Below, piece by piece: positions 32,899 to 40,942 of a DNA stretch of 64,000 nucleotides (positions within the stretch are counted from its first letter, which is position 1; every line of letters begins with the position of its first letter). A program made the translations under genes and the position numbers. The notes beneath the pieces were generated by a model. The model was not told the origin of the DNA and did not search any database. It saw only the letters and a program-made list of their open reading frames with translations. This stretch comes from Ruminococcus sp. GTDB taxonomy: Bacteria > Bacillota > Clostridia > Oscillospirales > Ruminococcaceae. Where the stretch lies: assembly GCA_017470535.1 (NCBI GenBank), contig JAFUYP010000040.1:1-64000 (forward strand), read 5' to 3'.

Positions 32899-32965
32899 TA
32901 CAAAACTCCTCCATTCTATATTTATGGAACTGACTAACGCCTGTGGGCGCATAGTACCTTTTAAT

Positions 32966-32995
32966 ATTATACAACAAAGAAACCGCTCTTGTCAA
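32966..32995 (-). promoter_or_regulatory. Promoter of purL
   Basis: On the minus strand TTGACA (32990-32995) and TATAAT (32966-32971) with an 18-base spacer. Confidence 0.8.
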
Positions 32996-33037
32996 TAAAA
33001 AACATCGACAGTTACAAAAACAATTCGTGAACAATAG

Positions 33038-34336
33038 TTATATAAGCTCACCTGTGCAGCAGCCGCTTTCACAGCCTGTTATCCTGACAGTTCTTTGCTG
33101 CTTCATAAGACTTGTTTCCGGTGACAGCCGCGCTATCTTTACTAAGGTATAGTTTTCGCTGTGACCCTGATGATACATCGGGCTGCTCTCACGCTCAAAA
33201 AGTACGTTCACCGTTTTGCCTACCATGCTTTTTAAAAATGCCTGACGTGACTGTGAGACAGCTTCACTCATCTGAGCTGCACGCCTGTGCTTTGTCACGT
33301 TGTCAAGCTGACCGGGCATTTTGTCAGCGGCAGTCCCTTTGCGCCTTGAATACGGGAATATGTGAGCATCTGCAAAAGCTGTCTTCTCAGCAAATCTTAC
33401 TGACTGCAAGTGGTCGTCCTCATCTTCCCCGGGGAAGCCTACCATAATATCAGTAGTTATCGCACAGTCATCAAAGGCTGTACGCAGCTTGTCCACAAGC
33501 TGTGAATACATTTTAGTATCATAGTGGCGCTTCATTGCGGAAAGAATCTTGTCGCAGCCGCTTTGAAGTGAGAGATGAAAATGCGGACACAGCTTTTTGA
33601 GCGATGACATTCTTTTAATATCCTCATCGCATATCATCTCAGGCTCGACTGAGCTTAGCCTGACTCTGAAATCTCCGTCGAGCAGGCATACTGCTTCTAT
33701 CGCATCAATAAGCCTTGTGCCGTTTTTAAGCTCTCTGCCGTAGCAGCACAGGTTTATCCCGGTGAGTATCAGCTCCTTGTGTCCGGCTGCTATCAGGGTA
33801 AGTGCTTCGTCTTTTATCTCCTTCAAAGGCTTTGAGCAGATGCTGCCCCTTGCATAGGGTATCATACAGTAGGTGCAGTACATCTCACAACCGTCCTGTA
33901 TCTTGATATAAGCCCTTGTCTTGCCGGCAACAGCACGGTTTTGCATTTTTTCCATGATCCGGTCGTCTATCTCACTTATAGCGAATATCCTTTCCCCGGT
34001 CGAGATATACTGCTGTATCAGCTGGGGGATAAGTGTTTTGTTGCGTGAGCCTGCTATGACTGCACACTCCGGCAGAAAGTCATCTCTTTGAGCTGTTTGT
34101 GTCATACACCCTGCGGCACATATTATGCAGGAGGGATTTGTTTTGGCAACACGCCTTATAAACTGCCTGCATTTTGAATCCGCCGACGATGTTACCGTGC
34201 AGGTATTTATGATAGCTATATCCGCATCTTTTATGTCATCTACACTCGTGTGACCGCCGGCGGTCATAAGCTCTTTTATATTTTCTGTCTCATACTGATT
34301 GACCTTGCAGCCAAAGGTCATATATAGAACTTTCAT
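33038..34336 (-). CDS. mtaB: tRNA t6A37 methylthiotransferase
   Basis: Radical SAM enzyme that adds a methylthio group to t6A at position 37 of ANN-reading tRNAs. 432 aa. The N-terminal UPF0004 domain has three cluster cysteines (TFGCKVN, NTCTVT, AAGCMTQ), the central radical SAM domain has DGCEMYCTYCMIPYARG, and a C-terminal TRAM-like region follows (GKTVNVLFE, near 370-430). TFGCKVNQYE at the start is typical of MtaB rather than MiaB or RimO. Its AGGAG ribosome site lies close upstream. An AT-rich gap (34337-34611) follows upstream with only a weak minus-strand -10 (34389-34394). Confidence 0.93.
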   Translation of the reverse strand: MKVLYMTFGCKVNQYETENIKELMTAGGHTSVDDIKDADIAIINTCTVTSSADSKCRQFIRRVAKTNPSCIICAAGCMTQTAQRDDFLPECAVIAGSRNKTLIPQLIQQYISTGERIFAISEIDDRIMEKMQNRAVAGKTRAYIKIQDGCEMYCTYCMIPYARGSICSKPLKEIKDEALTLIAAGHKELILTGINLCCYGRELKNGTRLIDAIEAVCLLDGDFRVRLSSVEPEMICDEDIKRMSSLKKLCPHFHLSLQSGCDKILSAMKRHYDTKMYSQLVDKLRTAFDDCAITTDIMVGFPGEDEDDHLQSVRFAEKTAFADAHIFPYSRRKGTAADKMPGQLDNVTKHRRAAQMSEAVSQSRQAFLKSMVGKTVNVLFERESSPMYHQGHSENYTLVKIARLSPETSLMKQQRTVRITGCESGCCTGELI

Positions 34337-34506
34337 ATATTTCTCCTGATTTATAAATTTATATGTTTATTAATGTGACAGTTATTTTATTATAGCAAAT
34401 ACACAAATATTAACAAAATATGTTGTGCAATCTGCATAAAATCTAATTTGTCCATTTGTTTCTATTGACTATTATACTATATTTTATTTTTTTTTGCAAA
34501 TTTCTC

Positions 34507-34534
34507 TTGACTTTTTGAAAATAATGATTATAAT
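34507..34534 (+). promoter_or_regulatory. Promoter of the Crh-like gene
   Basis: TTGACT (34507-34512) and TATAAT (34529-34534) with a 16-base spacer, in an AT-rich stretch. Confidence 0.7.
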
Positions 34535-34611
34535 AAAAGCTGTAAACAAAAGAAAACAACAAACAACAAAGGGGCATGAGCCCCGAAACCTAATGACAGG
34601 AGGAATTTATT

Positions 34612-34842
34612 ATGACAAAGAAAAAGATAATGTTAGAATCCATCGCAGACGTAAAGAAGTTTGTAAGCGTTGTTTCAATGTATGACTTCGAGGTCGATCT
34701 TTCATCGGGCAGATATGCAGTAGATGCAAAGTCTATCATGGGTATCTTCTCGCTTGACCTTTCAAACCCGATCACACTTACAGCTCATACAGACACTCCC
34801 GAGAAGTTCTTTGAGGAGATCAAGGGCTTTATCGTAGACTGA
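34612..34842 (+). CDS. Crh-like HPr paralogue: Ser46 site kept, His15 lost
   Basis: 76 aa, HPr fold without the PTS loop. Aligned to Bacillus HPr, residues 39-48 (AKSIMGIFSL) match the KSIMGVMSL helix around Ser46, giving Ser41 as the presumed kinase target. The His15 and Arg17 positions are Ser10 and Ala12, so it cannot pass PTS phosphate. This is the logic of Crh, the catabolite-repression HPr of Bacillus, where only the serine is modified by HPr kinase and then binds CcpA. In this genome the true HPr (3194-3454) lacks the serine, so this protein may be the sole Ser-P messenger. It has a promoter, an AGGAGG ribosome site and a strong terminator: a monocistronic unit, presumably well expressed. 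Confidence 0.85.
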   Translation: MTKKKIMLESIADVKKFVSVVSMYDFEVDLSSGRYAVDAKSIMGIFSLDLSNPITLTAHTDTPEKFFEEIKGFIVD

Positions 34843-34863
34843 TTTTAAATATTTGTTTACAAG

Positions 34864-34903
34864 GCAGGCGGACGTCCGAAAGGGTGTCTGCCTGCTTTTT
34901 TTT
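34864..34903 (+). terminator. Terminator of the Crh-like gene
   Basis: GCAGGCGGAC and GTCTGCCTGC pair (one G:U) around a 12-base loop and are followed by eight T. Confidence 0.95.
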
Positions 34904-34939
34904 GTTTAATGAACGCTTGAATAGTTTCTGATTATGTGA

Positions 34940-35062
34940 TATAATGAATGCAAAAGCATTCATTATAATGTATCTGAAAGCCCTTGCAGATACGCAGATC
35001 AGAGATCTGCTCCCTGCATATCGGGCAATTATATCACAACGCTGCGCTTTTGTGATATAATT
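34940..35062. repeat. Four consecutive perfect hairpins upstream of the PfkB-type kinase gene
   Basis: Stem 1: TATAATGAATGC/GCATTCATTATA, 12 bp (34940-34967). Stem 2: GTATCTG/CAGATAC, 7 bp (34970-34993). Stem 3: GCAGATC/GATCTGC, 7 bp with a 3-base loop (34994-35010). Stem 4: AATTATATCACAA/TTGTGATATAATT, 13 bp (35027-35062). TGTGATATAAT occurs directly at 34935-34945 and 35051-35061, and inverted in stem 4. No stem is followed by a T-run. This could be a miniature inverted-repeat element, a structured leader RNA or stacked operators. Confidence 0.6.
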
Positions 35063-35102
35063 AAGAAAAAAAGATAGTGAAAAAGATAGTGGAGGAATGT
35101 AT

Positions 35103-36020
35103 ATGATAATGACCGTTACTTTCAACCCTGCGATAGATTATGTCGTGCATACCGAAGGCTTTGCCCTCGGAGAAGTGAACAGATCATCTTCTGAGCAGAT
35201 GTATTTCGGCGGCAAGGGGATAAATGTGTCCGTCGTGTTAAAAGAGCTTGGCGTAAGCTCTGTCGCCACAGGCTTTGTAGCAGGCTTTACTGGTCAGGCT
35301 ATCGAAAAGGGTATCAGAGATATGGGGATAGAAACTGATTTTGTCAGACTGCCAAGCGGAAATTCAAGGATAAACGTCAAGATCAAATCTGGTCAGGAAA
35401 CGGAGCTTAATGGTCAGGGACCTGATATAGATAACAAGTCTCTTGAAATGCTTTTTGAAAAGACTGACAAACTCAAAGACGGAGATACTCTTATACTTGC
35501 AGGAAGTATACCTTCAAGCCTTCCGTCGGACGTTTATGAGAGGATACTTCACAGAGTACATAGCAGAAATATCAGGACAGTCGTAGATGCGTCAAAAGAC
35601 CTGCTGCTCAAAGTGCTCAAATATGAGCCTTTTCTCGTAAAGCCCAATAATATAGAGCTTGGAGAGATGTTTGGCGTTAAGCCTGAAACCGACGATGATA
35701 TTGAAAAGTATGCCAGAAAGCTCAAAGACATGGGGGCTAAGAATGTTCTTGTATCAATGGCAGGCGACGGTGCTATGCTTATAGATGAAAACGGACATAA
35801 GCACCGGTGTGGTGTATGCAAAGGCAAGGTCATAAACTCGGTCGGAGCGGGAGATTCGATGGTCGCAGGTTTTGTGGCAGGGGTCATTTTGCAAGAGGAC
35901 TGGGACGATGCGGTTCAGCCAGACTATGAATATGCGCTCAAACTCGGCACAGCCGCAGGCGGTGCGACTGCGTTTTCAGCCGGGCTTGCAACTAAATCAA
36001 TGATAGAAAAGCTGATGTAA
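35103..36020 (+). CDS. fruK: PfkB-family sugar kinase, probable 1-phosphofructokinase
   Basis: 306 aa. The start at ATG 35103 is favoured because GGAGGAATGTAT lies immediately before it; an ATG two codons upstream is too close to the site. N-terminal MTVTFNPAIDYVV, the substrate motif YFGGKGINVS, KPNNIELGEMFG and the C-terminal signature INSVGAGDSMVAGF (catalytic Asp) define the 1-phosphofructokinase/tagatose-6-phosphate kinase branch. It would make fructose-1,6-bisphosphate, the metabolite that activates HPr kinase in Firmicutes. There is no fruR or fruA beside it, so the sugar specificity (fructose-1-P or tagatose-6-P) is not certain. Confidence 0.85.
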   Translation: MIMTVTFNPAIDYVVHTEGFALGEVNRSSSEQMYFGGKGINVSVVLKELGVSSVATGFVAGFTGQAIEKGIRDMGIETDFVRLPSGNSRINVKIKSGQETELNGQGPDIDNKSLEMLFEKTDKLKDGDTLILAGSIPSSLPSDVYERILHRVHSRNIRTVVDASKDLLLKVLKYEPFLVKPNNIELGEMFGVKPETDDDIEKYARKLKDMGAKNVLVSMAGDGAMLIDENGHKHRCGVCKGKVINSVGAGDSMVAGFVAGVILQEDWDDAVQPDYEYALKLGTAAGGATAFSAGLATKSMIEKLM

Positions 36021-36027
36021 TCCTATT

Positions 36028-36912
36028 ATGAAAAAGGGCGCAGTTGATGTAAATGAGTGGGACAGCGGTCCTACCAAGTTCAATGGTCAGTGGGTACAGT
36101 TTGTGATGACCGATGATGATCTGTCCTCTATCACTATAAAGGCTACGGTAGTTGCCGATGAAAATACTACATGGGAATATCATCCTGTTGATCCCGATAG
36201 TGACGTTAATGAATATGTTGTGCTGAACTTCTTGGGTGCTCCCAACACGGTAACAACTACTGTTGCGGCTGAAGAGATCAATGCACAGATCGAGCCTGAG
36301 GAAGAAACAAAGCCTGTTGACGAGGATAAGCCTGCTGCTGTCGATACAGGTGATAAGAAGGGCGGCACCACAGATTCCAAAAAAACCACAGCTAAGAAGT
36401 CTGTCGCTAAGGCAAAGGTAACAGGTCTTTCCGCAAAGACATACACAGGCAAGGCACTCAAGCCTGCTGTAACCGTAAAGCTCGGCAGCATAAAGCTCAA
36501 GAAGGGCACTGATTATACTGTTTCCTACAAGAATAATAAGGCAGTTGGTAAGGCAACAGTTACTATAAAGGGCAAGGGCAAATATACCGGTACGCTTACA
36601 AAGACATTCAAGATAAACCCAAAGAAGACAAAGGTCAATAAAGTTACAAGTCCCAAAACAAAGCAGCTCAAGGTAACATATAAGAAAGTTAAGGGTGTTA
36701 CAGGCTATCAGGTTACATTCTCAACATCAAAGAAGTTCACAAAGAAGACCACCAAGACTGTAACAGCTAAGCGCGCTTCTAAGACTTCAAAGCTCATCAA
36801 GAGCCTTAAAAAGGGCAAGACCTATTATGTTAAGGTAAGAACTTATAAGACTGTAAAGGGTACAAAGTATTACAGCAATTACACAGCAGTCAAGAAATTA
36901 AAGATCAAATGA
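36028..36912 (+). pseudogene. N-terminally truncated surface protein fragment (Ig-like plus fibronectin type III domains)
   Basis: 294 codons from ATG 36028, seven bases after the kinase stop, but with no ribosome site and no signal peptide. The first 60 residues look like the end of a carbohydrate-binding-type beta domain (NGQWVQFVMTDDDLSSITIK). Next come an acidic Pro/Thr linker, a repeat domain found in exported Firmicutes proteins (TYTGKALKPAVTVKLGSIKL, DYTVSYKNN, GKGKYTGT) and a fibronectin III-like domain (GYQVTFSTSKKF, GKTYYVKVRTYK, KYYSNYT). Such domains belong outside the cell, so the gene has most likely lost its 5' part by deletion. A terminator follows. Alternatively it is a coupled cytoplasmic protein, which I consider unlikely. 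Confidence 0.65.
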
Positions 36913-36932
36913 TCTGATCTGCATAGAATTAT

Positions 36933-36962
36933 GGCTGACCTCGGATACGGGGTCAGCTTTTT
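36933..36962 (+). terminator. Terminator after the surface-protein fragment
   Basis: GCTGACC and GGTCAGC pair around a 10-base loop, followed by five T. Confidence 0.85.
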
Positions 36963-37011
36963 GTATATTTGCGCTCATGATCGAATAAAATGCCATTAGG
37001 GAGGCGAGCAA

Positions 37012-38178
37012 ATGATCAGAAAGATAGTAGCTTTTTTGCTGACAGCAGTATTTATTGTCACTGGTACCGGAAATGCCTGTGCAAAAGAAACAGACGACTA
37101 TAAAAACATCGAGCAGCTGCTTAAAAGCACAGATTGTAAGCAAACAGCTGTTTACGAAGGAGTAACAGGGGAGTTCTTAGTACACAAAAACGGCAGCAAA
37201 AAGATATACATTTCACATCTTACCAAGCTGATGACGGCGCTTATAGTTTATGACAGGATAAAAGAGGGAAAAGCAGCACTTGATGAAAGATTCAAGACAT
37301 CTGAGTATGCAAATTCCATGCAGGGCGTTCAGATCTGGCTCGATGCCGGCGAGGAAATAAGCGTAAGGGAGCTTATCTATGCTATCACGGTATCAAATGC
37401 AAATGATGCGGCGGTGGTGCTTGCTGAGGGCTGCTGCGGTGATGAAAAGAAGTTCGTGAGCCTTATGAACAGCCGTGCAAAAAAGCTCGGCATGAAAAAT
37501 ACATCATTTGCAGATTGTACAGGAATAAGTGAAAAAAACACCTCTACTGCAAAAGATCTCTGCCTGCTGACGGCTGAGCTTGTAAAAGAAAAGGTATTTG
37601 AGGAGTTCTTTAAAACAAGGATCACGACCGTGGGTCGTAAAGCATCACAGCTTGTCACGCAGAACAAGCTGATAGATAACTATAAAGGTATCTGCGGATA
37701 TAAGGCGTTTTCCGGAGATAAGACCGGAGAAGTCGTATGCTGTGCATCAAGGCAGCGTGATATGATCGTATGCTGCGTTATGATAGGCGCTGATGATGAG
37801 GACGGGAAGTTCAAAGATGCCAAAAAGATAATGAACTACGCCTATGACCATTTTGAGATATACTACCCTGAAATACCGGAAGATGTCTATACTGAGATAC
37901 CGGTCCTTCATGGGCAGAAAGGCAGCTGTAAAACATCAGTCGGCGCCTGTGACAGCATTATCATCGAAAGAGGCACATACAGACAGATATACACCGAGCA
38001 TTCGCTTTGCGAAGAACTGTCAGCACCGGTCAGGAAAGGTGACAAGGTGGGCAGCTTGACATTCTATGACACAAAAGGGAGGATACTGTCCTGCGATATT
38101 ATCGCCGCAGAAGAAGTAAACGAAATGGATATTGCCTTTGCACTTAAATCTTTACTGTACAATTTATTCAATATTTAG
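37012..38178 (+). CDS. Peptidase S11 (DacA/DacF-like D,D-carboxypeptidase) family protein with altered active site
   Basis: 388 aa, exported: signal peptide MIRKIVAFLLTAVFIVTGTG up to about ACA (residue 24). The domain layout is that of low-molecular-weight penicillin-binding proteins, which trim the terminal D-Ala from peptidoglycan. The nucleophile motif SxxK normally reads (A/P)S(T/L)TK; here it reads ISHLTK, so His69 occupies the serine position before Lys72. The SxN motif is also shifted (VSNAND, with Asn129 at the usual Ser position). KTG is intact (GDKTGEV). Residues 300-370 match the C-terminal S11 domain (APVRKGDKVGSLTFY). It may be catalytically dead, a regulator, or use the displaced serines. 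Ribosome site AGGGAGG. Confidence 0.8.
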   Translation: MIRKIVAFLLTAVFIVTGTGNACAKETDDYKNIEQLLKSTDCKQTAVYEGVTGEFLVHKNGSKKIYISHLTKLMTALIVYDRIKEGKAALDERFKTSEYANSMQGVQIWLDAGEEISVRELIYAITVSNANDAAVVLAEGCCGDEKKFVSLMNSRAKKLGMKNTSFADCTGISEKNTSTAKDLCLLTAELVKEKVFEEFFKTRITTVGRKASQLVTQNKLIDNYKGICGYKAFSGDKTGEVVCCASRQRDMIVCCVMIGADDEDGKFKDAKKIMNYAYDHFEIYYPEIPEDVYTEIPVLHGQKGSCKTSVGACDSIIIERGTYRQIYTEHSLCEELSAPVRKGDKVGSLTFYDTKGRILSCDIIAAEEVNEMDIAFALKSLLYNLFNI

Positions 38179-38231
38179 TTTTGAGTTTTGTTTAAATTTC
38201 CCAAAACTGGAGCGGCTTTAAATATTCACTT

Positions 38232-38260
38232 GAATTTTTTGCGATTTTATAGTATAATAA
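38232..38260 (+). promoter_or_regulatory. Promoter of pgi
   Basis: TTGAAT (38232-38237) and TATAAT (38255-38260) with a 17-base spacer. Confidence 0.7.
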
Positions 38261-38293
38261 ACTCATAATATATTATTGAAAGGGACGATAACT

Positions 38294-39625
38294 TTGTCTA
38301 TCAAACTTAATACAAAATATCTTGATGGTTTCATCAAAGAACACGAGTATGAGGGTATGTATCCTATAATTACTGCTGCTCATAATAACCTTGCAAGCGG
38401 CAAGGGTCTTGGAAGTGATTTCCTCGGCTGGGTAGATCTTCCTGTAAACTATGACAAGGAGGAATTTGAGCGTATAAAAGCTGCTGCTGAGAGGATAAAG
38501 CAGAAGGCTGATATTCTTATAGTAATAGGTATCGGCGGTTCATACCTCGGCGCAAGGGCTGCTATCGAGCTTTTAAAGTCACCCTTCTATAATAATCTGA
38601 AGAAGGACACACCGGATATCTACTTTGTTGGTAATAACATCAGCCCTACATATTTAAGTGAAGTAATAAGCATATGCGAGGGCAGGGATATATGCGTGAA
38701 TGTAATATCCAAGTCCGGTACTACTACAGAGCCTGCGCTTGCTTTCCGTATCTTCAAGAAAATGCTCGAGGATAAGTACGGCAAGGACGAGGCAAAGACC
38801 AGGATATTCGCTACTACCGACAAGGCAAGGGGTACGCTTAAAGAGCTTTCCGATACTGAGGGGTATGAAACATTCGTTATCCCTGATGACGTAGGCGGCA
38901 GATTCTCTGTACTTACAGCAGTCGGTCTTCTTCCGATAGCTGTTGCAGGCGCTGATATTGACAAGCTCATGAAGGGCGCTGCGGCTGCAAGAGAGAAGTA
39001 TTCCCATAACGATGCCAATGACTGCTATCAGTATGCAGTTATCAGGAATATACTTTATAATAAGGGCAAGAGCGTTGAGATGCTCGTTTCCTACGATCCG
39101 TCATTCACAATGATGGCTGAATGGTGGAAGCAGCTCTTCGGTGAGAGCGAGGGCAAGGATAATAAGGGCATATTCCCGTCCTCCGCTACATTCTCGACCG
39201 ATCTTCATTCGCTCGGTCAGTTCGTTCAGGACGGCTCAAGAGTGATGTTTGAAACTGTCATCGACATCAAAAAGCCTAAGATAGATATGTTCCTTGAAGA
39301 TGATAAGGAGAACCTTGACGGTCTTAACTTCCTTACAAATCAGAATATGTCTGTTGTAAACAGGAAGGCTTTTGAGGGTACAGTGCTTGCTCATACTGAG
39401 GGCGGCGTTCCTAATATCATAATCGAAATGGACGAGATAAACGAGGAGAACGTCGGCGAGCTTATCTATTTCTTCGAGAAGGCTTGCGCACTGTCAGGTT
39501 ACTGCTTAGGAGTAAATCCGTTTGACCAGCCGGGTGTTGAGAGCTATAAGAAGAATATGTTCGCACTTCTCGGCAAGCCCGGTTATGAGGATATGAAGTC
39601 TGAGCTTGAAGCTAAGCTCGGTTAA
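38294..39625 (+). CDS. pgi: Glucose-6-phosphate isomerase
   Basis: Interconverts glucose-6-P and fructose-6-P in glycolysis. 443 aa, the shorter form common in Gram-positives. Sugar-phosphate-binding and catalytic segments are [32 protein letters not shown], the PGI signature around [25 protein letters not shown] and the C-terminal [16 protein letters not shown] with its catalytic lysine. The start is TTG 38294, nine bases after AAAGGG; there is no ATG in the region, and an earlier TTG lacks spacing. Monocistronic promoter; the P-loop gene follows 67 bases downstream. Confidence 0.95.
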   Translation: MSIKLNTKYLDGFIKEHEYEGMYPIITAAHNNLASGKGLGSDFLGWVDLPVNYDKEEFERIKAAAERIKQKADILIVIGIGGSYLGARAAIELLKSPFYNNLKKDTPDIYFVGNNISPTYLSEVISICEGRDICVNVISKSGTTTEPALAFRIFKKMLEDKYGKDEAKTRIFATTDKARGTLKELSDTEGYETFVIPDDVGGRFSVLTAVGLLPIAVAGADIDKLMKGAAAAREKYSHNDANDCYQYAVIRNILYNKGKSVEMLVSYDPSFTMMAEWWKQLFGESEGKDNKGIFPSSATFSTDLHSLGQFVQDGSRVMFETVIDIKKPKIDMFLEDDKENLDGLNFLTNQNMSVVNRKAFEGTVLAHTEGGVPNIIIEMDEINEENVGELIYFFEKACALSGYCLGVNPFDQPGVESYKKNMFALLGKPGYEDMKSELEAKLG

Positions 39626-39692
39626 AGATGTAACTATTGAAAGATGCGTCTTTCATAAAATAAAATTGCCGTCAGGCGGAATGGAGTAAACT

Positions 39693-40097
39693 ATGATAAA
39701 TCTTATTACAGGTAAAAAAGGCACAGGCAAAACAAAGGTTTTAGTAGATGCTATAAAGGCATCAGTTGAAAAGGCAACAGGCAATATCGTCTGCATAGAG
39801 CGTGGAATGAAGCTCACATATGATATTCCTCACAGCGTAAGACTTGCTGATGCTGAGGAGTACGGCGTAAACAGCTTTGATGCACTTTACGGCTTTATAG
39901 CCGGTCTGCTTGCCGGCAACTACGATATTCAGGAGATATTTGTAGACGGTATCCTGAAAATAGGCGGCAGAGATTATGAAGCTCTTGGCGCTATGCTTGA
40001 AAAGGTAGCTCTCCTTACAAAGGACGTAAAGATGACTATTACAATATCTGCTGACGTTGAGGAGCTTCCTGCTAAGGTAAGGGCATTTATTAAATAA
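39693..40097 (+). CDS. Small P-loop (Walker A) protein of unknown function
   Basis: 134 aa. It opens with MINLITGKKGTGKTKVLVDA, a clean Walker A motif with the preceding hydrophobic beta strand; a Walker B-like strand may be EIFVDGIL (around residue 88). It is too short for a full AAA+ ATPase. Similar short ATP-binding proteins are conserved in Clostridia without a known role and are sometimes labelled twitching-motility-like by weak homology. No membrane segment. The ribosome site is weak (GGAATGGAG). Confidence 0.7.
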   Translation: MINLITGKKGTGKTKVLVDAIKASVEKATGNIVCIERGMKLTYDIPHSVRLADAEEYGVNSFDALYGFIAGLLAGNYDIQEIFVDGILKIGGRDYEALGAMLEKVALLTKDVKMTITISADVEELPAKVRAFIK

Positions 40098-40120
40098 TTA
40101 TTTCAAATGCAAAAAAACTA

Positions 40121-40149
40121 TTGACAAAACCGCTCAATTAGTTTATAAT
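40121..40149 (+). promoter_or_regulatory. Promoter of DUF177-rpmF
   Basis: TTGACA (40121-40126) and TATAAT (40144-40149), both perfect, with 17 bases between them; the start codon of the DUF177 gene is about 20 bases past the predicted start site. Confidence 0.85.
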
Positions 40150-40176
40150 GGAATTTGTGATGTTTGAGGTGTTAAA

Positions 40177-40623
40177 ATGATTCTGAAGCTGAGAAGGGTT
40201 TTTGAGGTACCCGGGGAGAGGAAGGATATTTCCTTCACCTGTGATCCGGAAAAGACCGGCTATCTTACAGATAAGACGTTTAGTACACCGATAAATGTTT
40301 CGGGCTGTGTCGTAAATCACGCAGGTGTTGTCGAGCTTTCGACAGACTGTAAGTTTGCGATGAAGCACGAATGTGACAGATGCCTGATAGAGTTTGAGAG
40401 GGAATATGATCTGCATTTTGAGCATACGCTTGTTCTGAAAGCCTATAAGGACGACGATCTTGTGGTATGCGAAAATGCCGAGCTTGATGTTGACGAGCTT
40501 GTAATAAATGATATTCTTCTTTCACTGCCTACCAAGATTCTTTGCAGGGACGACTGTAAGGGTCTGTGCCCTACTTGCGGAAAGGATCTTAATGAAGGCG
40601 GCTGCGAGCATACGCAGTCATAA
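40177..40623 (+). CDS. yceD: YceD/DUF177 family protein
   Basis: 148 aa. It has the DUF177 cysteine pattern: HECDRCLIEFEREYD in the middle and a C-terminal RDDCKGLCPTCGKDLNEGGC. YceD proteins are encoded next to rpmF almost everywhere and take part in 23S rRNA maturation or ribosome assembly in plants and bacteria. Here rpmF follows 38 bases downstream. No clear ribosome site other than GAGGTG before the ATG. Confidence 0.93.
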   Translation: MILKLRRVFEVPGERKDISFTCDPEKTGYLTDKTFSTPINVSGCVVNHAGVVELSTDCKFAMKHECDRCLIEFEREYDLHFEHTLVLKAYKDDDLVVCENAELDVDELVINDILLSLPTKILCRDDCKGLCPTCGKDLNEGGCEHTQS

Positions 40624-40661
40624 CAGGCATAGTGATAATGCTAATATGAGGAGGTGCCAAA

Positions 40662-40844
40662 ATGGCAGTACCGAAGAGAAAAGTATCAAAGCAGAGACGT
40701 GATAAAAGACGTTCACAGGTCTGGAAACTCGATGCTCCTGCACTTTCCAAGTGCTCGAACTGCGGAGAGCTGACAGCGCCCCACAAGGTTTGCAAGAACT
40801 GCGGATTCTATAAGGGCGTACAGGTAATCAAGGTTGAAGACTGA
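40662..40844 (+). CDS. rpmF: 50S ribosomal protein L32
   Basis: 60 aa, normal length. It begins MAVPKRKVSKQRRDKRRS, the universal L32 start, and has a zinc-binding C+ form (CSNCGE and CKNCGF). AGGAGG lies seven bases before ATG. Cotranscribed with yceD and followed by a terminator; the zinc-free L32 variant is not in the window. Confidence 0.98.
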   Translation: MAVPKRKVSKQRRDKRRSQVWKLDAPALSKCSNCGELTAPHKVCKNCGFYKGVQVIKVED

Positions 40845-40886
40845 TTGTTGATTACCCATTTTGCGATAAAAGCAATTCATTGTAGG

Positions 40887-40920
40887 GCAGAGGGGTATAG
40901 ATTTACTCCTCTGCTTTTTA
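40887..40920 (+). terminator. Terminator of yceD-rpmF
   Basis: GCAGAGG and CCTCTGC pair around 14 bases and are followed by five T. Confidence 0.85.
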
Positions 40921-40942
40921 TTTGACTGATCGGGAGTAGGAT

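Noticed and set aside
32899..32965. Purine riboswitch ahead of purL
   Set aside because: The leader is about 60 bases and lacks the conserved junction sequences and stems of a purine aptamer.
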